A stretch of DNA of 13,903 bases. Origin: an uncultured Bacteroidaceae bacterium. Its GTDB lineage: Bacteria > Bacteroidota > Bacteroidia > Bacteroidales > Bacteroidaceae. The notes below the pieces were generated by a model. It saw only the letters and a list, made by a program, of their open reading frames with translations, was not told the DNA's origin and did no database searches. How positions within the stretch are numbered: position 1 is the stretch's first letter; every line of letters starts with the position of its first letter. Made by a program: the position numbers and the translations under genes. Shown piece by piece: positions 1 through 8,059 of this stretch. The stretch spans positions 1 through 13,903 of the forward strand of contig CAJGDP010000040.1 of assembly GCA_904502235.1 (NCBI GenBank), in the 5' to 3' direction.

Positions 1-114
1 ACGCAAGGCTCTCATTATTTCATCATAATCTCTCTTTGCGAGTTCCAGCTTCTGCAAAATAACCTGGCGGAACTCCTCCAACTCAGCGTCGGAATAACGA
101 ACTTTTTCAGACAT
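1..114 (-). CDS. DksA/TraR-type zinc-finger transcription factor, N-terminal part only
   Basis: The reading frame starts at the ATG on 114-112 and runs off the window after 38 codons, beginning MSEKVRYSDAELEEF and continuing as a charged helix. This matches the N-terminal coiled-coil arm of Bacteroidetes DksA/TraR-family proteins, which bind the RNA polymerase secondary channel and, with ppGpp, adjust transcription of stable-RNA and amino-acid genes. The C4 zinc finger that would confirm the family lies outside the window. It starts 34 nt after the ileS stop on the same strand with no terminator between, so it is probably co-transcribed with ileS; I recall this order (ileS, dksA-like, often then lspA) from Bacteroides genomes. 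The family call rests on the N-terminus and neighbourhood only. Confidence 0.75.
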   Translation of the reverse strand, partial: MSEKVRYSDAELEEFRQVILQKLELAKRDYDEIMRALR

Positions 115-148
115 ATCTATTTAATTATGGTTAGTTAATATAGTTATT

Positions 149-3100
149 TCAAATTCTCTCAACTGATACTTTTATGGTATAGGCATCAAGTTCAACATCC
201 TCACCATTCTCAACCTCGCCGATAACAAGTTTGTCGGCAAGAACCTGATTGCAAATATACTCTTTGAACTCCTCGACAGCTTTATCACTCGTCTCGTTGC
301 TTGAGATTACAACAGATATACGGTCTGTAATATCAAAGCCACTTTCTTTACGAACAGCCTGAATCTTCTTCACAATCTCACGTGCAACACCTTCGCGACG
401 CAAAGCATCGGTTACCTCAACATCAAGTGCAACGGTAAGCGCACCTTCGTTGGCAACAGTCCAGCCTGGAACATCCTCGCTGAAAATCTCAACATCGGCA
501 AGCTCGATGAGTGCATCAACACCCTCAACCTGCAATGTAATGTTGCCGTTCTTCTCCAACTGTGAAATCTGCTCCTGCGACATATTGGTAACAGTTTCGT
601 TCACGCTCTTCATAAGCTTGCCGAACTTCTTGCCCAATGTACGGAAGTTACACTTGATTTTCTTTACAAGGATACCGTCGCCCTCAACAAACACAAGTTC
701 CTTTACATTCACCTCACTAAGGATAAGCTGTTTAACAGCCTCGATTCTTGATTTCATCACCTCATCTGTGGTAGGTATCGCAATCTTCTGCAATGGCTGA
801 CGAACGATAAGCGCCTCTTTCTTACGCAATGCAAGTACCATAGAGGAAATCTGCTGTGCAAGCTCCATACGGTATTCGAGTTCTGAATCCACGCAAGCCT
901 CATCACATTCGGGGAATTTAGCCAAGTGAACAGAATCGCTGTCGGCACGGCCTGTAACCGAAGTCAAATCCTGATACAAGCGGTCGGCATAGAATGGAGC
1001 TATAGGAGCCATCAGGCGTGCAACCGTTTCAAGACAGGTATACAGTGTCTGATATGCCGACAATTTGTCCGCGCTCATTTCAGAACCCCAGAAACGCTTA
1101 CGGCTCAAGCGCACGAACCAGTTGCTGACATTGTTTATAACGAACTCCTGAATTAGACGTCCTGCCTTTGTCGGCTCATACTCATTGAAACAAGCGTTCA
1201 CATTCTTTATAAGAGTATTGAGCTCCGAGAGAATCCAACGGTCGAGTTCAGGACGCTCGCAGAGTGGAACATCAGGCTCAGAATATGTAAAGCCGTCAAC
1301 ATTCGCATACATTGTAAAGAAGCTGTATGTCTGGTACAACTTACCGAAGAAAGAACGTACAACCTCCTTAACACCATCCTCGTTGAAACGCAGGTTATCC
1401 CATGGAGCAGAGTTGGTAATCATATACCAACGCAAAGCATCGCTACCATAATTCTCTATTGTATCGAATGGGTCTACGGCATTGCCAAGACGCTTCGACA
1501 TCTTGTCGCCGTTCTTGTCGAGCACAAGACCGTTTGAAATCACAGTCTTGAACGCAACAGTATCGAATACCATTGTTGCGATTGCATGGAGAGTATAGAA
1601 CCAACCACGTGTCTGGTCAACACCCTCAGCAATGAAATCGGCAGGATAAACCACACGGTTATCAAGGATTTCCTTGTTTTCGAACGGATAGTGAATCTGC
1701 GCATAAGGCATAGCACCTGAATCGAACCAAACGTCTATAAGGTCGAGTTCACGTGTCATTGGCGCACCTGTCGAAGACACCAACTTGATATCATCCACGT
1801 AAGGACGGTGCAAGTCTATCTTGTCATAATTCTCCTTGCTGTAATCACCGGGAACAAAACCTTTATCTTTATAAGGATTGCTCTGCATGATACCTGCAGC
1901 AACAGCCTTCTCTATCTCATCGTACAGTTCTGCAATTGAGCCTATACATTTTGCCTCGCCATCCTCGCTTGTCCAGATAGGAAGCGGAGTACCCCAATAA
2001 CGGCTACGGCTCAGGTTCCAATCGTTGAGATTCTCGAGCCACTTACCGAAACGTCCTGTACCTGTAGATTCCGGTTTCCAAGTGATAGTCTTGTTGAGTT
2101 CGCTCATGCGTTCCTTCATCTGCGAAGCACGCACGAACCAGCTGTCGAGCGGATAATAAAGCACAGGCTTGTCGGTACGCCAGCAGTGAGGATAGTTATG
2201 GATATGTTTCTCAATCTTGAATGCCACACCACCCTGCTTCATAACCATACAGAGCGCAACATCGAGAGTCTCAGCCTTTGCAGCCGCAACATCATCGTAT
2301 TTTCCGTCTACAGTATATTGTGGGTCGTATGCATTCTTTACATACGCACCTGCAAATTTCTCATACTCCTCGTTTACAAAGTTGGCAACGAACTCCTCAT
2401 CGAGTTCATCTATTGCCCAGAACTTACCTGTAAAGTCAACCATAGGACGAGTCTCGCCCTTCTTGTTAACCATAAACAAAGAAGGAATACCTGCAGCCTT
2501 CGCCACAAAAGCATCGTCTGCACCGAATGTTGGAGCAATATGCACGATACCTGTACCATCCTCTGTTGTTACATAATCACCGGGAATTACACGGAATGCA
2601 TCGGCAGAAGCATCAACCATTCTTTCGCCATCCTTTACGATAGGCTTCACCCATGGGAACAACTGCGCATAATGCATGCCAACAAGGTCGGAGCCCTTAT
2701 ATTCAGCAATCACCTTGTAAGGAACAACCTTATCACCAGGTTTGTAGCTATCAAGAGCAAGTTCAGCACCTGCAGGATTGAAGTGCGCACCAACAAGAGC
2801 CTTTGCCAACACAACAGTTACAGGCTCGCCTGTATAGGCATTGTATGTCTGCACCGCAACATAGTCTATCTTTGGACCGACGCAAAGTGCTGTATTCGAA
2901 GGCAAAGTCCAAGGAGTTGTTGTCCATGCAATGAAATATGGCTTACCCCACTCTGTCATTTCAGGTTTAGGGTCAAGCATACGGAACTGCGCAACAGCAG
3001 TAGTATCCTTTACATCGCGATAGCAACCGGGCTGGTTAAGCTCATGAGAACTGAGACCTGTACCTGCCGCAGGCGAATAAGGTTGGATTGTGTAACCCTT

Positions 3101-3625
3101 GTAAAGCAAGCCCTTGTTATAAAGCTGCTTCAACAACCACCACAAACTTTCGATATAGCTATTCTCGTATGTGATGTAAGGATTCTCAAGGTCAACCCAA
3201 TAACCCATCTTACGGGTAAGTTCGGTCCACTCCTTTGTATACTTCATAACCTCCTCGCGACAGTTACGGTTGTAATCGTCAACAGAGATCTTCTTACCGA
3301 TATCCTCTTTGGTAATGTTCAGTTTCTTCTCAACACCAAGTTCCACTGGCAAACCGTGAGTATCCCAACCAGCCTTACGCTTAACCTGGAAACCCTTCAT
3401 TGTCTTGAAACGGCAGAATGTATCCTTGATACTGCGCGCCATAACGTGGTGAATACCCGGCATACCGTTAGCCGAAGGAGGACCCTCAAAGAACACGAAC
3501 GAAGGCGCACCCTCGCGCTCAGTCATACTTCTCGAAAAGAGATTCTTCTCCTCCCACGCATTCAGCACATCCTTGTTGACCTCCGAAAGGTTCAACTGGT
3601 TATATACAGGAAATTTCTTCTTCAT
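149..3625 (-). CDS. ileS: Isoleucyl-tRNA synthetase (IleRS, probable type 2 with altered HIGH motif)
   Basis: Charges tRNA-Ile with isoleucine using ATP, in the cytoplasm. The 1158-aa product has the full class I layout: GPPSANG at 48-54 leading to the nucleotide-binding signature, editing-domain motifs WTTTPWTLPSN (from 234) and HIAPTFGADD (362-371) that mark the CP1 domain hydrolysing mischarged Val-tRNA, KMSKR at 708-712, then the anticodon-binding region (SNWFVRLSRKRFW) and a long C-terminal extension. Bacterial type 1 enzymes are nearer 940 aa with a zinc-binding end; the length and KMSKR favour the eukaryote-like type 2 form. The signature reads G57-I58-H59-H60, with the first and third positions of HIGH exchanged. 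The ATG at 3625 is about 30 nt below a consensus promoter. The next gene, dksA-like, begins 34 nt after the stop. Function is near certain; type 2 is likely. Confidence 0.97.
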   Translation of the reverse strand: MKKKFPVYNQLNLSEVNKDVLNAWEEKNLFSRSMTEREGAPSFVFFEGPPSANGMPGIHHVMARSIKDTFCRFKTMKGFQVKRKAGWDTHGLPVELGVEKKLNITKEDIGKKISVDDYNRNCREEVMKYTKEWTELTRKMGYWVDLENPYITYENSYIESLWWLLKQLYNKGLLYKGYTIQPYSPAAGTGLSSHELNQPGCYRDVKDTTAVAQFRMLDPKPEMTEWGKPYFIAWTTTPWTLPSNTALCVGPKIDYVAVQTYNAYTGEPVTVVLAKALVGAHFNPAGAELALDSYKPGDKVVPYKVIAEYKGSDLVGMHYAQLFPWVKPIVKDGERMVDASADAFRVIPGDYVTTEDGTGIVHIAPTFGADDAFVAKAAGIPSLFMVNKKGETRPMVDFTGKFWAIDELDEEFVANFVNEEYEKFAGAYVKNAYDPQYTVDGKYDDVAAAKAETLDVALCMVMKQGGVAFKIEKHIHNYPHCWRTDKPVLYYPLDSWFVRASQMKERMSELNKTITWKPESTGTGRFGKWLENLNDWNLSRSRYWGTPLPIWTSEDGEAKCIGSIAELYDEIEKAVAAGIMQSNPYKDKGFVPGDYSKENYDKIDLHRPYVDDIKLVSSTGAPMTRELDLIDVWFDSGAMPYAQIHYPFENKEILDNRVVYPADFIAEGVDQTRGWFYTLHAIATMVFDTVAFKTVISNGLVLDKNGDKMSKRLGNAVDPFDTIENYGSDALRWYMITNSAPWDNLRFNEDGVKEVVRSFFGKLYQTYSFFTMYANVDGFTYSEPDVPLCERPELDRWILSELNTLIKNVNACFNEYEPTKAGRLIQEFVINNVSNWFVRLSRKRFWGSEMSADKLSAYQTLYTCLETVARLMAPIAPFYADRLYQDLTSVTGRADSDSVHLAKFPECDEACVDSELEYRMELAQQISSMVLALRKKEALIVRQPLQKIAIPTTDEVMKSRIEAVKQLILSEVNVKELVFVEGDGILVKKIKCNFRTLGKKFGKLMKSVNETVTNMSQEQISQLEKNGNITLQVEGVDALIELADVEIFSEDVPGWTVANEGALTVALDVEVTDALRREGVAREIVKKIQAVRKESGFDITDRISVVISSNETSDKAVEEFKEYICNQVLADKLVIGEVENGEDVELDAYTIKVSVERI

Positions 3626-3660
3626 ATATCTGTTTTTTCTTTATTTTCCGTTTAATCTTG

Positions 3661-3692
3661 CAAAGATAATTTAATTTGGCGAATATAGCAAA
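3661..3692 (-). promoter_or_regulatory. Bacteroidetes-type promoter of ileS
   Basis: Read on the minus strand, TTTG (3692-3689) is followed after 20 nt by TATCTTTG (3668-3661). This fits the -33/-7 consensus of the primary sigma factor in Bacteroidetes (TTTG, 19-21 nt, TAnnTTTG). Transcription would start near 3655, giving a leader of about 30 nt for ileS. I see no T-box-like or other structured leader. Confidence 0.8.
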
Positions 3693-3779
3693 AACGAGCG
3701 AGATAAACAAAGTTTGCTTTATAAATCCGCGATAAAACCACGCACAAGCATAAAAATCCCATACAAAGAGTATCCACTG

Positions 3780-3821
3780 AAAAAAATGCGTTCCTCCGGT
3801 ATCCGGAAGAACGCAAAAAAA
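3780..3821 (-). terminator. Intrinsic terminator after the AmgK-RapZ fusion gene
   Basis: A 13-bp stem with one mismatch (3787-3799 against 3803-3815) closes on the 3-nt loop TAT. Seven A residues on the plus strand (3780-3786) become the U-tract for minus-strand transcription. The hairpin lies about 25 nt after the stop of the 3840-5267 gene and separates it from ileS. A-runs on both sides allow weak bidirectional action, but no plus-strand gene needs it. Confidence 0.85.
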
Positions 3822-3839
3822 TCCATATAAGCCTCACAT

Positions 3840-5267
3840 TTACACCTTTGACTCAATCACATACTTCACTCCCTGCATCTTGTGGGTAACCACCACCTTG
3901 ACACCGAACTTTTCGGCGATGTGATGCGCAATATGCTCTGCACTATAGACCGAACGGTGTCTGCCACCGGTGCAACCACAACAAACCTGAATATGAGTAA
4001 AGCCACGTCTCTTGTAGGTGTCTACCATATTATCTACAAGCGCGTAGGCACTCTCCAAGAATTCTGCGATATTGCTCTCCTTTTCGAGAAATTCTATCAC
4101 TGGTGCATCCATTCCCGTTAGATTCTTATAAGGTTCGTACCTGCCGGGATTGTGTATTGCACGACAGTCAAAGACAAAGCCTCCGCCATTGCCCGATGTA
4201 TCCTGTGGGATGCCGCGTTTGTATGAGAAACTCATGACATCCACAGTGAGTTCCTTTATCTCGTCAATCACGAACATCGGGAGTTGCGAAATCTCATCAA
4301 TCAACGATGATATATAGGGGAATTCGTCGGTAAAATTCTGCAACAGTTCGGCAAGTTGCGCCAACGCCCTGGGAATAACCTCAACAAAAGCTCTCTTGCG
4401 CTCAAACAGTCCGCGATACCCGTATGCACCAAGGTTCTGCAATAGACGGAACACTCTAAAGAGCGATACCTTCTTGATAAAATCCGAGCGGTCCACCTTT
4501 TTATATTCGGCAAGCGATGCCAGATATGCGTCAATCATCTTGTCAACCACACAGGGAGTGTAACATGCTCTTGCCTGCCCAACAAACGATGCCACATCGT
4601 AATATACGGGACCTTTACGTCCGCCCTGAAAATCTATAAAGAACGGTTTGCCATCCTTTACCATCACATTACGCGACTGGAAATCCCTGTAAAGGAAGGC
4701 ATCATCGTTGTCCGAGAGCAAAAGGCTGGTCAACCTCTCAAATTCGTCTTCCAACAGGCTTTCATTGAATTCCACACCCGTTCCTTTAAGAAAACAATAT
4801 TTGAAATAGTTCAAATCCCACATTATGGTGCGCTCATTGAAATCGCTCACAGGATAGCAGAGCGAAAAATCAAAGAAACGTGGTACTTTGTATTGGATAT
4901 GCGGCAATGACGACATAACATCGCAAAGTAGTTCTACATCGTGTTCCGAAAACACACTATTCTCGCGCGACTCCTTCATTGCATCATACAATGAGACGTT
5001 TCCTAAATCGGTCTGCAGATAGTACAATCCATCGTCCGACACGGCAAGCACACGGGGAGCATCAACTCCACTGCATGCAAATGCCTCTGCCAGCGCCACA
5101 AATGCCCTGTTTTCCTGAACCGACGTTCCTGCAACGCCAATCACAGAATCCACATCACCCTGCAGGCGATAGTACACACGGTTCGAGCCTGCGCCACTCA
5201 ATTCTGTAACAGACACAGGTCCTGTTCCGAACTTGCAAATATATAGTTCCTTTATTTTCTCTACCAT
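3840..5267 (-). CDS. AmgK-like aminosugar kinase fused to a RapZ C-terminal domain
   Basis: A 475-aa cytoplasmic two-domain protein. Residues 1 to about 320 form an aminoglycoside-phosphotransferase-fold kinase: a glycine-rich loop GAGSNRVYYRL (25-35), catalytic loop YRDFQSRN with Asp195 and Asn200, and the metal motif IDFQGG with Asp212, followed by GPVYYDVAS. The last two closely match AmgK, which phosphorylates MurNAc/GlcNAc at C1 in cell-wall recycling. Residues about 338-470 match the C-terminal domain of RapZ: SYKRGIP, FDCR (366-369), NPG, LTGMD, GCTGGRHRSVY (431-441). In E. coli that domain binds GlcN6P and the sRNAs GlmY/GlmZ. The P-loop NTPase half of RapZ is absent, so the label 'RNase adapter RapZ' would mislead. 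The gene has its own terminator and a possible promoter, and no murU-like nucleotidyltransferase lies beside it. The domain calls are strong; substrate and the sensing role are inferred. Confidence 0.88.
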   Translation of the reverse strand: MVEKIKELYICKFGTGPVSVTELSGAGSNRVYYRLQGDVDSVIGVAGTSVQENRAFVALAEAFACSGVDAPRVLAVSDDGLYYLQTDLGNVSLYDAMKESRENSVFSEHDVELLCDVMSSLPHIQYKVPRFFDFSLCYPVSDFNERTIMWDLNYFKYCFLKGTGVEFNESLLEDEFERLTSLLLSDNDDAFLYRDFQSRNVMVKDGKPFFIDFQGGRKGPVYYDVASFVGQARACYTPCVVDKMIDAYLASLAEYKKVDRSDFIKKVSLFRVFRLLQNLGAYGYRGLFERKRAFVEVIPRALAQLAELLQNFTDEFPYISSLIDEISQLPMFVIDEIKELTVDVMSFSYKRGIPQDTSGNGGGFVFDCRAIHNPGRYEPYKNLTGMDAPVIEFLEKESNIAEFLESAYALVDNMVDTYKRRGFTHIQVCCGCTGGRHRSVYSAEHIAHHIAEKFGVKVVVTHKMQGVKYVIESKV

Positions 5268-5293
5268 AACATGAAGTTATCTATCTGTATGTG

Positions 5294-5325
5294 CGAAGAT
5301 AGCATAAAAAAGCGTGTGCATCCAA
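5294..5325 (-). promoter_or_regulatory. Possible promoter of the kinase-RapZ fusion gene
   Basis: On the minus strand TATCTTCG (5301-5294) resembles the -7 box TAnnTTTG with one change. A TTG (5325-5323) lies 21 nt upstream, inside the loop of the preceding terminator hairpin. Transcription would start near 5288, about 20 nt before the ATG at 5267. The match is imperfect, but this 38-nt stretch is the only place for a promoter downstream of that terminator. Confidence 0.35.
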
Positions 5326-5342
5326 CAATGCACACGCTTTTT
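5306..5342 (-). terminator. Intrinsic terminator after the secreted PCMD protein gene
   Basis: A perfect 15-bp stem (5307-5321 against 5328-5342) with a 6-nt loop CCAACA and a GC-rich core GCGTGTGCA, flanked by A6 on one side and T5 on the other. It starts 18 nt after the stop of the 5361-7751 gene and ends minus-strand transcription. The symmetric A/T flanks make it potentially bidirectional. Confidence 0.9.
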
Positions 5343-5360
5343 AGCATTATAAGAGATTAT

Positions 5361-7751
5361 TTATTTCTTGATGAACATCTTTTTGCCATTAACAATATAG
5401 ATGCCGCTCTTCACAATCTCGTTGAGTTTGCGTCCCTGCAAATCGTAGATTCCTTCGAATACAGGAGCAACCTCTACCTCTTCGATACCGGTTTCAGGAG
5501 CATTTGGATCAACAACCTTAAGCATAAAGTCAACAATCTGACCGCCATTATCCATAAAGTCACCGAACTTACCGTCGTTGTCACCATTCGGGTCGATATT
5601 ACACCAGTCAATTTTTACACGCATACGATAAACACCCGGCTCCGAAGGAACTGTGAACGAAGGCAAGCTCCATGTACTACAAGCATCACCGGAAATTGAT
5701 CTACCGGCACTGTTCTTACCGCTGCTATCGCTTGAACCACCGTTGTTGTAGAACGAATAGCTTACCAGGTCGCCCAATGGAGAGTATCCGTCAGAAGCGA
5801 TAGAAGCTGTGAATCCGTCGCTATCTACATCGATATAAGCATAAGAGTGTATCCAACGGCCATCACCGATATTTACATCAAGTGTTACCTCTTCACCAAT
5901 AGCAGCCTTCATTGTTACAGAAGCTGTATAATCGTTGTAGCAGAACTTTCTTCTGTTATCTACAGAGAATGAATTTGCCGATTCATCAGCAAATGTTGCA
6001 CTTGTCAATGTAATGCGCTGTATCCAACGCTCGTCTTGCGCAGTGCCAGCAACAACTGTCTTTTCTCCTGTAAATGCAGGTGTGTAATCAACATCACCAA
6101 CCTCCGGTTGTTCTGGCTGTTCAGGAATTTCCGGCTCTACAACCTCACCGATTGTTACATTAGGATTCTCTATCAACATCCAAGCAGAGCCGGCATCATC
6201 GCTGCTCCATACAGCAACTGGAGCAGTCAACTGAGGAGCGGCACACATAAAACCGAGACCGTCTGTGTAATCGGGATGTGCAGTAAATGCAAATGCACCG
6301 TTTCCTAACTCTTCAACAGTCAAAGAAATTTCAACTGACGAGAATGAGCAGTAGTTATAAGCCTCAGAAATTTCCTCGCGGGGTGTTGTCAGATACCTCT
6401 CTGCACCCACATTATACAAATAATATTTATTGCCGTTCTTTATTACCTGCCAGCAAGCATTCTCTGATGTTAAATCAACTGCAGTTGCATATGCCTGATT
6501 ACTCAAAGGATGTCCGCTATCACCCTTCATGCCGGCAACCCAAACTTTATCACCCTGAGCAGAATCATATACTGCATATGTTGTAAAGTGTTCGTTATAG
6601 AGGACGTAAGTCTTGTTTGCATCGGCATCGGCAAGATTATACAATCTTTCACCGAGTTCCTTAACGCCATCAGGGTTTGTTGGAACTTCAGGTTCTACAA
6701 CCTCTGCATCCTTTTCAAATTTTACTGTATAAACGTGTACATTGCTGTTGTTTACAGAATAGTCATCGCCCTTGATAGTGATAGTTAGTGTCTTTGATGA
6801 AGCATCGTAGCTTTTTTCAACCACAGCAGCTCTACCATTTGACGAAACCTCGAGCTTGCTCTCATCGTAATCGGCTTTGATTGTATAAGAAGTTTTGCCG
6901 GCAGAAAAATGGTTAACGCCATCAAACTTCAACGAAGCAAGTTCTGAATAATATACAAACTGTACATCATCAGCCTCAAGAACGCTACCATTCTTGATAT
7001 TACCACGTGTCCAGTAATCACCGCTCGAAAGAATCACATTCATCTTCTCGGGCACCTCATTGTTCTTGTAGTCAAGAGGTACAACAATCTCTTCCCAACC
7101 GTTTGTTGAAGCAAACGAATAGTCACAGGTTGCAACAAGAGTTCCACTTTGAAGGATGGTTTCACCACCCTTACCCATGATAGCCTTATCGGTATCCTCT
7201 TTGGTATCGTTTGCAACAGAAGATTTAATATTACTTTTGAATGTACCTTTCCAGGTATATACTATAATATGAGCACTCTCACCAGTACCACCGCTACGGT
7301 TGAACCATCCCTTGATAGCATCGGGACGTCCCTTCAATTGTGTACTGCCATATACGCCACCATCGCAATTCGCAACCTTGCTGATAGCATATACCCAAGG
7401 TGTTGCAAAGCTTATAAAACCGGGAGCTGTTGAACCGATACCCATAACCTTTACATCCTTGTTGGTCATTTTCACAGCAACACCATTATAAGAAGATTTT
7501 TCAATTAGAGTTTCCTGTTTGGGCATACTAACCTTCTGGTTAATACTTGAACCCTCCCAATCTGAAGGTTCATCACCGGGACGCTGACGCAAGCCCAAAG
7601 CACTGCTTCCACCACCCAAAGTACCGTCTGACGATTGATAGGTACTTCCGGCACTTCCCTTCCAATTCTCAAAACCTGAGTTTGGAATGTAATACTGCGC
7701 CTGTACAAAAACGAACGACGCCAAAAATAATAAAGTAAAGATTTTCCTCAT
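5361..7751 (-). CDS. Secreted multidomain protein: PCMD domain, GEVED-like domain, sorting-type tail
   Basis: A 796-aa exported protein with a Sec signal peptide (MRKIFTLLFLASFVFVQA, no lipobox cysteine; cleavage near residue 18-19). Residues about 20-350 look like PCMD (putative carbohydrate metabolism domain): IPNSGFENW at the mature start, LKGRPDAIKGWF, a WEEIVVPLDY strand, and the closing ADDVQFVYY. After an acidic-proline linker (about 345-360) comes an unassigned module (about 362-530), then a Pro-Glu-rich linker (about 533-552). Residues about 555-745 resemble the GEVED-like beta domain of Bacteroidetes surface proteins (AYIDVDSDGF, MRVKIDWCNIDPNGDND, DNGGQIVDF). The end, YDLQGRK...SGIYIVNGKK, resembles the C-terminal sorting signal of the type IX secretion system, though similar tails occur in species without it. 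No catalytic motif is recognisable; glycan binding or surface adhesion is plausible. It has its own -7 box and terminator. Confidence 0.85.
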   Translation of the reverse strand: MRKIFTLLFLASFVFVQAQYYIPNSGFENWKGSAGSTYQSSDGTLGGGSSALGLRQRPGDEPSDWEGSSINQKVSMPKQETLIEKSSYNGVAVKMTNKDVKVMGIGSTAPGFISFATPWVYAISKVANCDGGVYGSTQLKGRPDAIKGWFNRSGGTGESAHIIVYTWKGTFKSNIKSSVANDTKEDTDKAIMGKGGETILQSGTLVATCDYSFASTNGWEEIVVPLDYKNNEVPEKMNVILSSGDYWTRGNIKNGSVLEADDVQFVYYSELASLKFDGVNHFSAGKTSYTIKADYDESKLEVSSNGRAAVVEKSYDASSKTLTITIKGDDYSVNNSNVHVYTVKFEKDAEVVEPEVPTNPDGVKELGERLYNLADADANKTYVLYNEHFTTYAVYDSAQGDKVWVAGMKGDSGHPLSNQAYATAVDLTSENACWQVIKNGNKYYLYNVGAERYLTTPREEISEAYNYCSFSSVEISLTVEELGNGAFAFTAHPDYTDGLGFMCAAPQLTAPVAVWSSDDAGSAWMLIENPNVTIGEVVEPEIPEQPEQPEVGDVDYTPAFTGEKTVVAGTAQDERWIQRITLTSATFADESANSFSVDNRRKFCYNDYTASVTMKAAIGEEVTLDVNIGDGRWIHSYAYIDVDSDGFTASIASDGYSPLGDLVSYSFYNNGGSSDSSGKNSAGRSISGDACSTWSLPSFTVPSEPGVYRMRVKIDWCNIDPNGDNDGKFGDFMDNGGQIVDFMLKVVDPNAPETGIEEVEVAPVFEGIYDLQGRKLNEIVKSGIYIVNGKKMFIKK

Positions 7752-7825
7752 AAATAATATGATTTACAATTAATTCTCCAATAACAAATTGCAATTCCCC
7801 AACACAGAATCTGCAATTTCGGGTG

Positions 7826-7833
7826 CAAAAATA
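7826..7833 (-). promoter_or_regulatory. -7 box of the PCMD protein gene promoter
   Basis: The minus strand reads TATTTTTG, an exact TAnnTTTG. No TTTG lies 19-21 nt upstream; that region is only T-rich (GTTTTC, TTTTAAG). The start would be near 7820, giving a leader of about 70 nt. AT-richness raises the chance of a random match. Confidence 0.45.
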
Positions 7834-7872
7834 ATTCAAGCAAATGAAAACTTAAAATAATATATATTATTT

Positions 7873-7886
7873 TTACATTTTTGTAA
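7873..7886. promoter_or_regulatory. Possible dyad operator TTACA-N4-TGTAA
   Basis: A 5+5 inverted repeat, TTACA TTTT TGTAA, with the spacing typical of CRP/FNR-family binding sites. It sits roughly 55-65 nt upstream of the inferred start of the PCMD gene, a usual activator distance. In AT-rich DNA a short dyad like this can arise by chance, so this is only a candidate. Confidence 0.2.
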
Positions 7887-8051
7887 CATTTTACGAACTT
7901 TAAAACACAAAAAAGGACAAACATGATACAAAAAGCACAGAAGCAACATTCTTAATAATCTTTTTGTCAACATTTGCAACAAAAAAACAAACATTTTTCT
8001 TTAATATTTAAAAAAACACTTACATTTCTTTAATTTTTCAAACAAAGGCAG

Positions 8052-8059
8052 TATCTTTG
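8052..8059 (+). promoter_or_regulatory. -7 box of the gdhA promoter
   Basis: TATCTTTG matches TAnnTTTG exactly and lies 45 nt before the gdhA ATG, giving an expected leader of about 40 nt. The -33 element is weak: the region 8025-8034 is T-rich (TTTCTTTAAT) without a TTTG. A weak -33 next to an exact -7 would fit a promoter needing an activator, which is inference. Confidence 0.65.

Noticed and set aside
2186..3655. 489-codon open frame on the plus strand, antisense to ileS
   Set aside because: It lies opposite the strongly conserved ileS frame. Its product is rich in Cys, His, Arg and Ile with no domain or signal, as expected from the antisense of a codon-biased gene.
3652..3837. 61-codon minus-strand frame in the gap upstream of ileS
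   Set aside because: It overlaps the terminator hairpin (3787-3815) and the ileS promoter, and its composition is non-protein-like. The gap is explained by terminator plus promoter.
3840..5267. Calling this gene rapZ (RNase adapter, P-loop ATPase)
   Set aside because: Only the C-terminal domain is RapZ-like. The N-terminal half is an APH-fold kinase with catalytic Asp195 and Asp212, and no Walker A motif is present.
5271..5699. 142-codon plus-strand frame over the terminator and the 3' end of the PCMD gene
   Set aside because: It begins by reading through the hairpin at 5307-5342 and then mirrors the PCMD gene. No protein family resemblance.
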